Below are positions 33,886 through 45,700 of a stretch of 64,000 nucleotides of DNA, in pieces. Below the pieces are notes generated by a model. It was not told the DNA's origin. It saw nothing but the letters and a program-made list of their open reading frames with translations, and ran no database searches. How positions within the stretch are numbered: position 1 is the first letter of the stretch; the number at the start of each line of letters is the position of its first letter. Source of the stretch: Trachythela sp. YZ-2020 (Eukaryota; Cnidaria; Anthozoa; Malacalcyonacea; Clavulariidae); contig JADLSH010000365.1 of assembly GCA_016169945.1 (NCBI GenBank), forward strand, positions 2,435,501-2,499,500, written 5' to 3'. The position numbers were made by a program, and so were the translations under genes.

Positions 33886-34234
33886 GATTATAACTATGTT
33901 ATATATACCATAGCATACTTGGCTATTATACCAAGGTCAAGTAGGCTTAGAAAATTTCGCAAGGTGATAGTGATTAGCGGAGCAGAATTCTGATGTCCTA
34001 CCACTGCGAGCAACTGCCAAAATCCAATATATAAAATTGAAAGACTTGAAAGGCTATTGAATTTTATACAATACAGACTAACATTATTTAATAGTTGATA
34101 TTATAGATCTCAATCGTGTGAACTAGCGTCAGCTAAGGGAATTTTTAAATACAATACAGTTATACAGTGCAAATAAGAGTATAAACTATATATATAAGCA
34201 CTCGGAGACTGCATACCCCCATCAAATTAAGTGT

Positions 34235-34305
34235 AGTAATCATGCATAAATTATACAAGCATAAATTATACAAGCATAAATTATACATGCATAAATTATA
34301 CATGC
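34235..34305. repeat. 16-bp minisatellite
   Basis: About four to five units of CATAAATTATACAAG/CATGCATAAATTATA. Confidence 0.8.
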
Positions 34306-34559
34306 ACTAATTACGCAATCAGTTCCTTTTAGCGCGAGCGCGGGAAAGCAAGACAAACTTTTGTAAATTTCTCATCAAATTTTCATCCAAATTGAACCAA
34401 AATTTAGTCGATTTGTCCTTGGCCTATGGCGATTATTTCCACAAATTTTCGTATTAAAATGTTTGATGACACAACGCGCTCACAGACAAACACACAATGA
34501 CACAAACCCAGGTGAAAATATACATATTGCAGAGTAAGTAGAGTAGCAGAGTAAATATT

Positions 34560-34862
34560 AATTATATTCTACATATTACATACACTGCTTACATACATTC
34601 AGCTCACTCCCCGTCGGGGCTTTTCAGTGACCGATTACATCAAGAGTTTTCCTTAACTATATTACGTACATAGCCTACATTATATATATTTACAACAATT
34701 GTGGTATTACTGTCCTAGGAGTATCCTAACCCATCCAGTCAACTTTCCCTGTGGGAGGAAACCGCAGTGCCCGGAGAAAACCCACGCCCTTCGGCAGAGC
34801 GCTGACTTACTCTTTTAACTGATGAGTAGAATCCCCAGCGAGAATCGAAGCCGGCCCCAAAT
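34560..34862 (-). repeat. SINE-II copy including its 3' tail
   Basis: CCTGTGGGAGGAAACCGCAG and GAGAAAACCCACGC at 34748-34790 join to the segment CACTCCCCGTCGGGGCTTTT at 34606 and a TACATACA tail. The same tail part recurs at 60355-60535. Confidence 0.7.
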
Positions 34863-36085
34863 TAGTGTTTCAGTCCAGTATAAGTCAAGTATTTATTGGT
34901 AGCTTTGCCTATTGAGGCAGGAAAGAGGGTTATTGACCTCGTTTCTCAAAAAATACATGATATAACGGTAATTTCAGATGCAAATAAAAAGCCTTCATCT
35001 CACGTTTCACGCAAAATAAAATGCCGTTCCACCCGAATAATCCACCGTAATGTATTCTGCTCACCTCAAACTTGGAAAATCCGGAAAATCGTCACTCTAT
35101 GACTATGTTATATGAATTATTATTTTTTCTGACATCATCAGTTACAATATCAGTTCTATTTCCGCTGACAAATATACTGTTGCTCTACGCCCTAGTACGA
35201 AATCACGATTTGCGGTAAATTACACTTGGATTCTTGTTTCATGTGAAATACTGTAAATTTAGGCCGTATGTAACATGGGGCAAGTTTTGCTGCAACTTGC
35301 TACTTGCACTGTGATTTCTGTACAGAAACGTACGCACAGAAAAGCAGTGAACATGGCCCGCGTTTCACTCCATCGAATCTCATTCATTTCTTTAGCCAGA
35401 AAATCAAGAAATCTATTTCTTTAGCAAGACATGTTAGGAAACAATTCTTTTGCGGTTGCTCCTTACTGCTCACAATTTTTTTCCATCTAGTGACTGCGGT
35501 TTTAAATTGTTTTCACCTGAGCACGTTAGCAAAGTTGGTGTAACAAAACACTGAAATGACGGCTATATATTAGTTCAGTATGGCGGTTGCCACATGTGTG
35601 TGTGAGAACTATGTTCATTATAAACTGTATCATAGCTTTTATTGGCTTTTAATACAAGTTTTGTCGGAAACAATTTATTAAATAACAAACGACTAACTCG
35701 TTTTTCAGTATTTAATAAAAACAGCAATTCTAAAACAGATATATGACATACATGGTCCAGTTAATTATTGAGTATTGCTTGCGCCTTGTTGTAGTATAAA
35801 GATATTAAAACTAGCAACCTATGGCTATATCCACCTGCCAAGCTGCACATGACACAATGAACCATTTTTGTAGCATAAAACCTTGGTTATTGCATAAAGT
35901 TTGCAAACTATTTTTTTTCGCTTTTCGTATGTGCAAACAATTTGTTTGGACTTTTTTGCTTTTGCAAACAATTTTTTTAAGGATTTATCATCCCCCCTCC
36001 CAAAAAAATAATGGTCGCCCTAACATGGCTCTGTGTCCGACATTGTGCTGCATACAAGTGAGGCAAAATTGCCCCGTCAGTATAT
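34863..36085. other. Intergenic, no gene recognised
   Basis: Several short frames without domains or consistent splice sites. 35280-35400 is a diverged copy of the unclassified repeat at 27560-27700. Confidence 0.5.
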
Positions 36086-36125
36086 AACATGAACGCGTGG
36101 TGCCAGTGTAGGTAGAGTCTAACGT

Positions 36126-36326
36126 AGACTTGCTCCAAGTCTGTCTCTTATAGGGGGAGTATATTAGGGCGCGCGAAAATGCGGGCGGGAGACGGGCGGC
36201 GAGAAAATTGGGGGCTCTCCTCTTCCAATTTTATCGCGTCCCGCCCGCCCGCCGTAATTTCCTTCCGCCCGCATTTTCGCACTTCCCAATAAAAGCTCCT
36301 ATAAGAGACAGACTTGGAGCAAGTCT
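36126..36326. mobile_element. MITE with a GC-rich hairpin core
   Basis: AGACTTGCTCCAAGTCTGTC faces GACAGACTTGGAGCAAGTCT (28-base arms, perfect over 20). Inside, GCGAAAATGCGGGCGGGAGA faces CGCCCGCATTTTCGC, so the whole element can fold. Strikingly GC-rich against AT-rich surroundings. Confidence 0.85.
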
Positions 36327-36505
36327 TACGAAGATTCGACGGTGGAATAGGATACAACTACCTGAAAAATACAATTAGAACTTCGACGTTTCGAGCGAAG
36401 GCTCTTCGTCTGGAAGTTAGTGAAGGCCTTCGCTCGAAACGTCGAAGTTCTTATTGTATTTTTCAGGTAGTTTTATCCTACTCCACTGCCGAATCTTCGT
36501 TAGAA
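36327..36505. mobile_element. Foldback element next to the MITE
   Basis: AACTACCTGAAAAATACAAT, CTTCGACGTTTCGAGCGAAG and CGAAGATTCG pair with complements to 36505. Related decayed pieces lie at 4440-4545, 51960-52170 and 58450-58540. Confidence 0.8.
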
Positions 36506-38890
36506 CCAATCTGTTGAACCACTGGAATATTCTACATTGCTTATACTTATAGGATGTTTTTGTGCATATACAAGTGCATATCTAGGGAAAATGTTTATTG
36601 TCTTGACTTGTGAGCGATTGAACTTGACTGTAAAATAACTCACTTTGCCAGTGTTTTCTTTTATGGTTATGTAGCTGGAAACCTGGACAATCATTTGTAC
36701 GTTACAGTGTAAAAATTAGTTCATGTAACTGATTAAAAAATCACTCGTATATAACAGTTGCAATTATGACTTGTTCGTCTCTTTTCTTCAGGCAAACTGT
36801 TATGCATAGCCATAGGTCATGACTAGGCTATATTTGAATCACGCTGTGTGATCACCGTAAACATAATTTTCAATGAGACAAAATGTTGTCGGAATAAAGT
36901 CTGTATGCAAGGGTATAACCTCATTTTTTCTCAGTTTGATCACTGTATTTATAAACATAACAGACGAGTCGAACGAGTGTTGCAGGAAACAGCTTTACAT
37001 TGGACCAATATCGCTTACCTTTTTTGTATTTTACTTTAGGGAGATTATTGAAATTAGGCCTACAAAGTTTAATATATTTGACGGGAGAATATCTTCTAAA
37101 TTCAACTATGTTTATTCTTTCAGTTTGAAAAACTTTTACTCGGTTCAATGACAATTTGATAAACAAACCTTTGTGTTCAACTCAACTGGCAAACCAGACA
37201 TATATGCATACAAAATAAGCTAAAATAAGTCACTCGTAAGTCGTATGTACATGAAACGTACAAAACCGAATCCCAGCTCTACTTCAATCCTTATAATTTT
37301 TCACCCAAGTTTCCCTTACGCTGTGCAGTAAACATTATAATATAATTTAAACAGTTAACTGTTGTGCTATTCCACGAAAATACATTTTGAAGTTTATATA
37401 CTTTCCGGTGGCATTATTCACAAACCTGTTATATTATTCTAAGACAATCGCATCCTTGTGTCGTATTGTTCCATTCCATTTTGAAAATAACATTAATCTA
37501 GGTCATATACATTGTCTTTTATAGATTATGCTGTTCCTTTATATTGACGAGATATGTTACAATTTGTATAGATTCGATAGCCAATAATATGTTGTTATAA
37601 AAAATACATATACAACGTGGCTGTACGCGTTTATTTTGAGGATATGCGTCACCAACGCCTATAACACTCGACAATACTTGAAATTATTAATATTAATGTG
37701 TATTTTATATTGTGAGTTTGCATGTGGCGTGATATCGTTTTTTCGATCTATAGGTCAAGGCCGGCATTAATGATCCAGTCTAAAAAGTGCGTGTGTGAAA
37801 GGGGGGAGGGGGGGGGGAGGCGAGCCGGCAAACAGACATGATTTATTATAGATCGCTATAGATAACGGTTTTGCAGTCGTTACTCTAAACTATTACTTTT
37901 TTCTTCCATATTATTGATTAGCTTTTGAAACGCCAAAAAAGGATTGAAGTCGACACTGCCTCGTATCCAGGAGCCGTAGTTTTCTGCGCCGATGCGTGGT
38001 GTGCTCGTGTTTATACACAGACGATGAACTATCTTTCTGGACTGAGCATCCGTCTTCTTGTGCTTGTGGCTTTGTGCTATGACGGATGTCGGACGACTCT
38101 ATATTGTATGGATGATGCGTCTGACGGATGTCTGTTCCGTCCGTCTGGTACAGTCGGTATAATTTATGTTACAGTTCATGAATCAGCTAGCGTGTCACAG
38201 TTTGGAAAAGTGGTGAAAAACGCCCATAAATTAAGCCAACTTTTATATTAGGGGCGCAAACCATTCATTAGCTATCTGATTCCAAAGCACGGACAAGTTT
38301 GTTGAACTGGCAATTATAGGCGAACTTTTTAACCAACTTGGAAGTGTTTGAAAATCAGATGATCAATGGATTTCGAGTGTAGCATATATAACTTCTCAAA
38401 CAAATGAGTATTTTACAGGAAGAAGAATTCGATTCTTAATTTGGGTTACTGTACGTAATTTATGGTCGTTGATTACCACTTTTTCACACCACATCTCGCT
38501 AGCTGAATTCCTTTGTGTTTTGTTCATGAATCAAATTTATATTGTGTATTACTGAAATACACAATATCTAGTTGATGGAAAATCTTTGTACTAACAATTT
38601 GTAACATACAATATTTGCTACTAGTTATTTTTTACCGGAATACCGAATACGTATATTTGACATGATAAATCCATTTATATAGGAGTAAATAGCATTTATA
38701 TAAATTATAATAGTTTACTGACCCTACACAAACTATTGGCAAGATGTTTATTTATTATATATTTCATATATTTGTAACTTATTACATACTTTTTATGCAA
38801 AATATATATATATAAATATAATAATTATATAATAATTATATAATAATTTATAAATATATATATTCTGTGAAAACACTGATCTGAAGTACA
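36506..38890. other. Intergenic, no firm gene
   Basis: Holds a G-rich run at 37798-37822 and very AT-rich sequence from 38580. A 108-codon plus-strand frame at 37925-38251 is Cys-rich (CADAWCARVY) but has no recognisable domain, and I do not call it. Confidence 0.45.
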
Positions 38891-38897
38891 GTACAGC

Positions 38898-39132
38898 CAC
38901 AGAATAGGAAATGACCAGAAGGGCCACTCAGCAGTGCAACGTGACCCCCTATTTTTATGCAGTTATCTGGCCAGAATAATGGCAGACCAGCCAGTTCAGC
39001 GTGTTTATTGGTCAGAAAATGCAATTGACTGGCTAGAATAATGGTAATGAACATGCGTAATGCGACATGCGCAGCGTCAAAAACTTCAAAGGTTCGGCCT
39101 CAAGTTGCCCTTCTAGTCATTTCCTATTCTAT
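38898..39132. mobile_element. MITE family X, copy 1
   Basis: CACAGAATAGGAAATGACCA faces TCATTTCCTATTCTATG, with direct repeat GTACAGC on both sides (7 bases). It is the inverse-oriented sibling of 57357-57589. Confidence 0.88.
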
Positions 39133-39717
39133 GGTACAGCCGAGCAATTTGCGATTTTTTACGGCAGTTTCGTTCGAACGTGCGAATCGGGTGTGATCAT
39201 TCATCAATAGTGACAATACTCTTTGTTTTTATTTTATAAAATTAAATATTTAAATCTATGAATTAAATCTTTATCGGTGAGTTTAAATTATATCCTCGTT
39301 TAAATTGTAGTTTTATTTCAAAAATGTTTTGATATCTTCAACGATATATGTGATATATTTACTGTAAAGTATTAAATATATTATGTTTCATAATTATTTT
39401 ATGCTATTTCGTACTCATTTTAAATATATATGTGTTTGTAAATCCAAATATTTATACAACGTTTATATGACCATACGGGTAAATAGTTTTGCAGGTACTT
39501 GTGAAAAATACACATTTGCCACAGTCTTGTTCACTATAGATATCTAGTAAAGCATATAAAATTATTATATATTAAATATATATAATGTATGTTTGGTTTT
39601 AAGTGATAATCATATGTACGTATGTTTGGTTTTACAGTAAGTGATTTTTAAGAACTAACAATTGCCCATTTTCCTTTATAGAATTTAAGTTGATGCCCCA
39701 AGATACCTACAGTAGGA
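39133..39717. other. AT-rich leader region of the transporter gene
   Basis: No coding sequence. TTTCCTTTATAG at 39672-39680 could be an acceptor for an exon that begins just upstream of the start codon at 39718, which would put the promoter further upstream. Confidence 0.4.
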
Positions 39718-42700
39718 ATGACTGAATCAGGTATGCTAGCTACTGTAACTCATTAACCCACTAATTAATGCCCAACACTTTCCCCTTGATGCCAGACTGC
39801 ATTGTTTGCAAAACGCGCACTGGATTTTTGAAACTGTCAATTATAATGCGCGCTTGCAGTTTGTTTGTTTTCATACTAGTTGAGTGGAAATATGCACGCC
39901 GAAGTAATGTAAAGTATTCACCATATCTCAATACTTTTACACTGATTCAGCCTCTGGAAGTTGCGCCTGCACGTTCCGTGAAAGAAAGGTGCGCAGTGCG
40001 CGCTTTTTAATATATTTTCAACTAAAATGTGTTGAATGCTAATGCTTCCGTGTCATAATATTATTTGATTTTTTCTCTACATCTTGTTTGGTAGAACCAA
40101 TAGTAGAAGGTGTTTGTAGATGCACCAGAATTACAGGGCTGCAGGTTTGATTCCTGCCAGAGGGCCTAAAGTTGCATTTGTTTGAAACTGCTCCTGGTTA
40201 GGTCTAAAAATGTATATAAATTCTCGCTCGATTATTCAATCTACAAACACCTTCTACTAATATTATTTGACTCTATTTAACAGCTAGCTATTTAACTTGT
40301 CAAGTATTGGGAATGGATTTGGATTCCCAAATTCCAGATCCTGGCAAGACCCTTCCCCTGCAGTTCATGCCAATAAGCTTTATTTTGTTATTTTACTTCC
40401 ATGTGTAACATCAGATGATTTAGTTACTCGTTAAGGGAAAGTGTTGAGTGTTGATGGATTAACAAGGCTATCTGTTTGTGCCTCTTGTTAATTACTCATT
40501 GATTAAACTGAAATATGCCGTACTTTGTAATATTTCTCTTTGTAATCATCCTATAAACACTGGATGATTTTACTCGTTCACAGGACGTTTTGGCGTTTGG
40601 GGACACCCATGTATCTTGTGAACTCTTTAACCCTGGGTCCTGAATTTTTCACAATCTGTTCACCCTCCCGGCCTGAATTAATTTTTTCTCGAATGTCACA
40701 GGGCGTTTTTCAGAGGCAGACTTGTCCCGAGGATTTCGCAGAACATTGCTTTTATTTGATGCATGATTGTGCCACACGGCACAATCCGGTTATTGGGGAA
40801 TATTGCTTATTGTGCCGCACAGCACAATCCGTCCCCAAAGAGTTAAGCGTCAATGTGCCCTAATGCACCCTACTTTGTTATTTTACACCATCTTACTTTA
40901 CAATTCAATTTGTGAAGGAAATTGATGGTATATGATGGCTATAGATGGGCTAACCAGATTTACTTTTCAAGGAGATATTTGTGTTTTGTGTTAAAGGGTT
41001 AATGTATTTTTTCAGCAAATCTGTTGGATGACTCATGTCCACAAGATGAACATTTTTACCATGAGATGGAAATGACGGAAAGACTGCCTGTGGAAACTAA
41101 AGATTCGCTAGGGTATATCATTGGCCGTATTTATATTAGAAGATGTCTTAAATGTCTAAGACGATGATTGGTTTAGTTGCCTTTATTAGTGGATGAAGTT
41201 GTAACATTAGCAGATCCTCTTATTGTATTCCTTCAAAATATATAACCATCATCTAGACTATTTAGTTATTTGCTGGTAGTTTCTGATCCCACAGTTAGTT
41301 GTTGATTTCTGAAATGATATTTTTTGTTCAGATGTATCAATATCAGTGGATCAACAAGATATGTGCTTGCAGCCGTTGTCGCCTCCCTTGGAGGTGTACT
41401 GTTTGGCTATGATTTAGGTAGGACAAAAATATATTTAGGCCAAAAAAAATTATGTTTCTGGTCAGTGGGTTTGTGCAGAATTGACGTGGCGACGTGGTTT
41501 TTTTTTTGGCCATACTTTTTTGGAGAAATGGGGAATATTTTTTCTTTTTTTTATAAAGTGTATAGTGATCTTTTATGCTTTTAATGCTAAACTGTCACCA
41601 AATTTGCAGGTTTATAGAATAAAATTTTTATTTAAGAGCACTTCATTTTGCAAGGATATTGATGGACTGTATTTGCAAAAAAACGTTGACGCACACAGTT
41701 AAAAATGACGCGCTCGCTGACCAGAAACAGAAGACTTTTTTTGCCTTAGTGCCTAAAGTTGCATTTTTCACAACCGCTCCTGGTTAGATCTAAAAATATG
41801 TAAAATTTCTGCTCAAAATTTCCATCTACAAAAAACCTTCAACATCCAGTTCTATCGAACGAGATGTCCAAAAATCTGGAATATTACCCTGATACCACTC
41901 GCTGTCATCATCCAAGTTTATATACATGAACTTGTGGTTAGCTCTTGACAACTGGACTCTGTAGCTCAGTGGTTAGAGCGCTGCACCAGAATCGCAGGGC
42001 CGCAGGTTCAATTCTTGCCAGAGGGCCTATAGTTGCATTTTCTACAACTGCTCCTGGTCAGGTTTAAAAAAAAATTTCTACATTTCATACATACTACATA
42101 TTGTGGTTCTATAATGAATACACACTACGGACATATCATTCTAGAAGGTTTGCACAGGAACGGCTTAATGTGCATCCATGTCTATTATTGACCATTCATA
42201 GGCATACTGGTCCAAGTATTTAGGAGGGCAGAGAAGGAGCAGCCCCTGGTATGCCTATGGACCCATTAACCAGCTATGTACCCTAATGCACCATTCGCTA
42301 TTTTACTCTGTCTAATGCCAGACGTGATTATATGACACAAGTCAGGCTCTATATTTATGTACATTTTCCATTACTCTACTAGGTATTGTATCAGGTGCTA
42401 TACTACAGTTGAAAGAAGATTTTGAACTAGATTGTCAACAACAAGAAATGGTCGTCAGTTCAATGTTGTTTGGGGCTTTACTTGGCTCGTTAGCTGGAGG
42501 TTAGCATGATTATGCCCATAAGGGATGGTCATAGTGGACCTCTATCCAATGTTTAGTATTTGGCAGCTTGGAAACTTCAAACTATTATTCCTCAGAATTG
42601 CACAAGGCTGCGAGTGTGCGGGTAGCTCACCCGTGAGGAAGGTTTACTGGCATTGAGGAAGGTTAAAAGTGAAACACTGAATAGAACATTGCAAAGCAGT

Positions 42701-45700
42701 AAGTACTAGACTAGTCAGGCTAGTATTAGTAGCAACAGTCAGACTAGCAGTACTGCAATGGCCAACTGGCAAACCTACCCAGACAAAAGCCTGCATGTCG
42801 GAAAATTTCCAGATATTTTGGGGAAGGTTGAAAGTGATACACTGAATAAAACATTGCAAAGCAGTAAGTACTAGACTAGTCAGGCTATAGTATAAGTAGC
42901 TGTAGTGACTACGTCCCTATGACGTCACGGACAGGATACGTCACTAGGACATAGGAGCACATGGTATGCTCGGAACGGTATGCGGAAGCAGTGTTGATAG
43001 CGAAGGATGTAGTTTTATACTAAATATTATAGTTATACAATAAATCATAAAACACAACATTGGCGACGAGGATGGCCACTTCAAGTGGTTCTATGGTACA
43101 ACCTATGCCACCTTTTGATCCGGACAACGAAATTGGAACAAATCTCGCTCCCAAATGGAAGATATGGATAGAAGATTTTCAGATGTATCTAGTCGCAACG
43201 GGCATAACTGACAAGAAACGACAACGGGCCTTGCTTCTATATCAAGCTGGCTCGCGGGTTCGTGAGATATTTCGCCAGCTCCCGGACACTGGAGACGATT
43301 TGAATACAGCCGTGGCAAAGTTGAACGAATATTTTGAACCCCAAAAGCATCGCCTTTATGAGGTATACAAATTTCGCCAAGCCGCACAAGAGAACAATGA
43401 ATCAATTGATCAGTACCAAACTCGGTTACGAAGCCTAGCAGAACGATGCCAGTTTGAAAATATGGACTTTGAAATTATGCTACAAATTGTCCTAAAAGGA
43501 GCATCAAGCCGACTCCGAAACAAGCGTTACGGGACCCTACAATGACGCTCAAAGCTTTACTGATCGCCGGTAGACAGCTGGAAATGAGTAACTTTCAAGT
43601 GGCCGACATTGAACAGAAACAAATTGAACGGCGGGAACTAAACGCGTTACGGAAACACACGCGTCAACAACAAGCCAAAGGCACGTGTCGAAATTGTGGC
43701 GGAGAATGGCCGCATGAGAAGGGAAATTGTCCTGCTCGTGGCAAAGACTGCAGAAAGTGTGGCAAGTTAAATCACTTTGCCCGACAATGTCGCTCGTCGA
43801 AACCCGACAACGAAGGTTACGAAGCACCGAATCAAGAGAATAAGCGCCGGGGTAACAAGATCCGACCGGTTGTTGGCCCTCCGGATAATCAAAGTGAATC
43901 CAGTTCAAGTGATGAGTCCAGCTATTGTTATGCTGTCAAGACAAAGAAAAAAAATAACCCCACTACTAAGGTCACGATAAACAAACATCACGTGAAATTT
44001 ACCGTGGACACGGGATCCACTATCAATGTCATCGACCAGTCTACCTTCAAGCAACTGGGACCAATGACACTTAGTAAGACCCGTATCAAGGCATACCCAT
44101 TCAATGGCGCCGTACCGTCAAAATGAAAGGCAAGTTTCAAACCACCGTCGAATCGCGGAAGAAGATCACTGTGGCAACCATTTATGTGACAGAAGCTGAC
44201 GGGGTGTCTCCTTAGTGCAAATACGGCTGAAGAATTGGGACTTATCACATTACATTTGAACCAAGTTACAACTACCAAACCCAGCAGCAAAGCGGCACAA
44301 AAGGTGAATATCCCAGACAAAGGTGTACAGCGTATTGTAAACAATCATTTCCGTGTTTTTCATGGACAAGGCAAGCTACAAAACAAACAAATCGAGCTGA
44401 TTATCGATGAAACCGTCAAGCCAGTGGCTCAAAAGCAACGCCGAATACCCTTTCACTTGCGCGGAAAAGTAGAACGTGAACTGTCCAAATTAGAACATGA
44501 TGATATCATTGAACCAGTACCCGACAATGAAGAAACAGACTGGATTTCTCCTCTGGTTATTGTCCCTAAGAAAGACGATAATATACGTTTATGTGTTGAT
44601 ATGAGGGCAGCGAACAATGCAATCAAACGCGTTCGACACCCGATTCCAACTGTAAAGGATGTTTCGTTAGAGCTAAACGCGCAAAGTTTTTCACAAAACT
44701 GGACTTGACGCAGCGTACCATCAGCTAGAATTATCTCCAAGTAGTCGACATATCACATCCTTTGCGACAAATAAAGTTATATATCTATTCAAGCGACTTA
44801 ATTACGGAACTAACTCGCGGCAGAGATATTTCAACATACATTACAGCAAGTGCTACAAGGCATCAGAGGCGTATGGAATATCGCGACGACATTCTGGTAT
44901 TTGGAAGCACCTATGAAGAGCATAACACATCTTTGGAAGAATGCCTCACGATTGAGGCCAATGGACTAACCTTGAATTTGGGTAAGTGCTTGTTTTGAAA
45001 CAGAATCTTGATTTTTTTGGTCTGGTGTTTTCTAAGGACGGTGTTAGCCCCGACCCAAAGCAAATATCAGCCCTTGCGAACAGTACCACCCCAACAACCC
45101 CAAGTGAAGTCCGTAGCTTACTTGGGATGGCAAACTTTAGTGCACAATTTATCCTAATTTTGCCACCATAACCAAACCACTTCGTATGCTTACTCACAAA
45201 AACATTCCATTTACATGGGGGAATGAACAAGAGAAGGCATACGAAACACTCAAAACTGCCTTGATAAGTAAGCCTGTGATGAGCTATTTCGATCCAGGCA
45301 AAGAAACGGTCATACTAGTTGACGCAAGTCCAGTGGGACTATCTGCAATTCTAGCACAACGAGCCAGAGGGGCAACCAAAACACAAATAATCTCTTATGG
45401 TAGTCGGCCGCTCACATCAACTGAGAAACGGTATTCTCAGACCGAGAAGGAAGCTCTTGCGATTGTTTGGGGTATAGAACACTTCCATCTGTACCTCTAT
45501 GGTGCCCCATTTACACTATACACAGATCACAAACCACTTGAAATCATTTATGCTAACCCTTTGTCCAAACCCCCAGCTAGGATCGAAAGATGGTTCTTGC
45601 GGTTGCAGCAATATGATTTTAAAGTAGTCTACAAAGCGGGAAAAGACAACCCTGCAGATTTTTTGTCACGTCATCCTTTGCCAGGCAAAGCAAAGGAAAG

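Larger units (their letters stand above)
29860..33900 (-). mobile_element. CR1/L2-type non-LTR retrotransposon, near full length, decayed
   Basis: Order on the minus strand: ORF1 (33885-33073), endonuclease (33014-32352), a linker piece (32059-31763), reverse transcriptase pieces (31620-31087, 31327-30869) and a C-terminal piece (30730-30083). The tail is AATAAACTTGATTTGATTTG, a TTGAT repeat ending near 29860. It copies its RNA at a chromosomal nick (target-primed reverse transcription) in autonomous members. At least four frame breaks separate the parts, so this copy cannot make a whole ORF2 protein. The 5' end is not defined; no target duplication found. Confidence 0.9.

Noticed and set aside
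37925..38251. 108-codon Cys-rich frame
   Set aside because: No domain, no matching splice sites or neighbours; could be a secreted peptide gene but nothing supports it.
40564..40863. 99-codon plus frame
   Set aside because: Contains repeated GTGCCRCACRGCACAATCCG-like inverted words; lies between transporter exons without compatible splice sites.
41948..42025. Possible tRNA gene
   Set aside because: A and B boxes are good but the acceptor stem does not pair and the SINE-I body follows, as in other copies.
43542..43545. ATGA stop-start overlap as programmed translational coupling between gag parts
   Set aside because: Capsid-to-nucleocapsid homology continues through the overlap in shifted frames, and other frame breaks follow, so damage is simpler.
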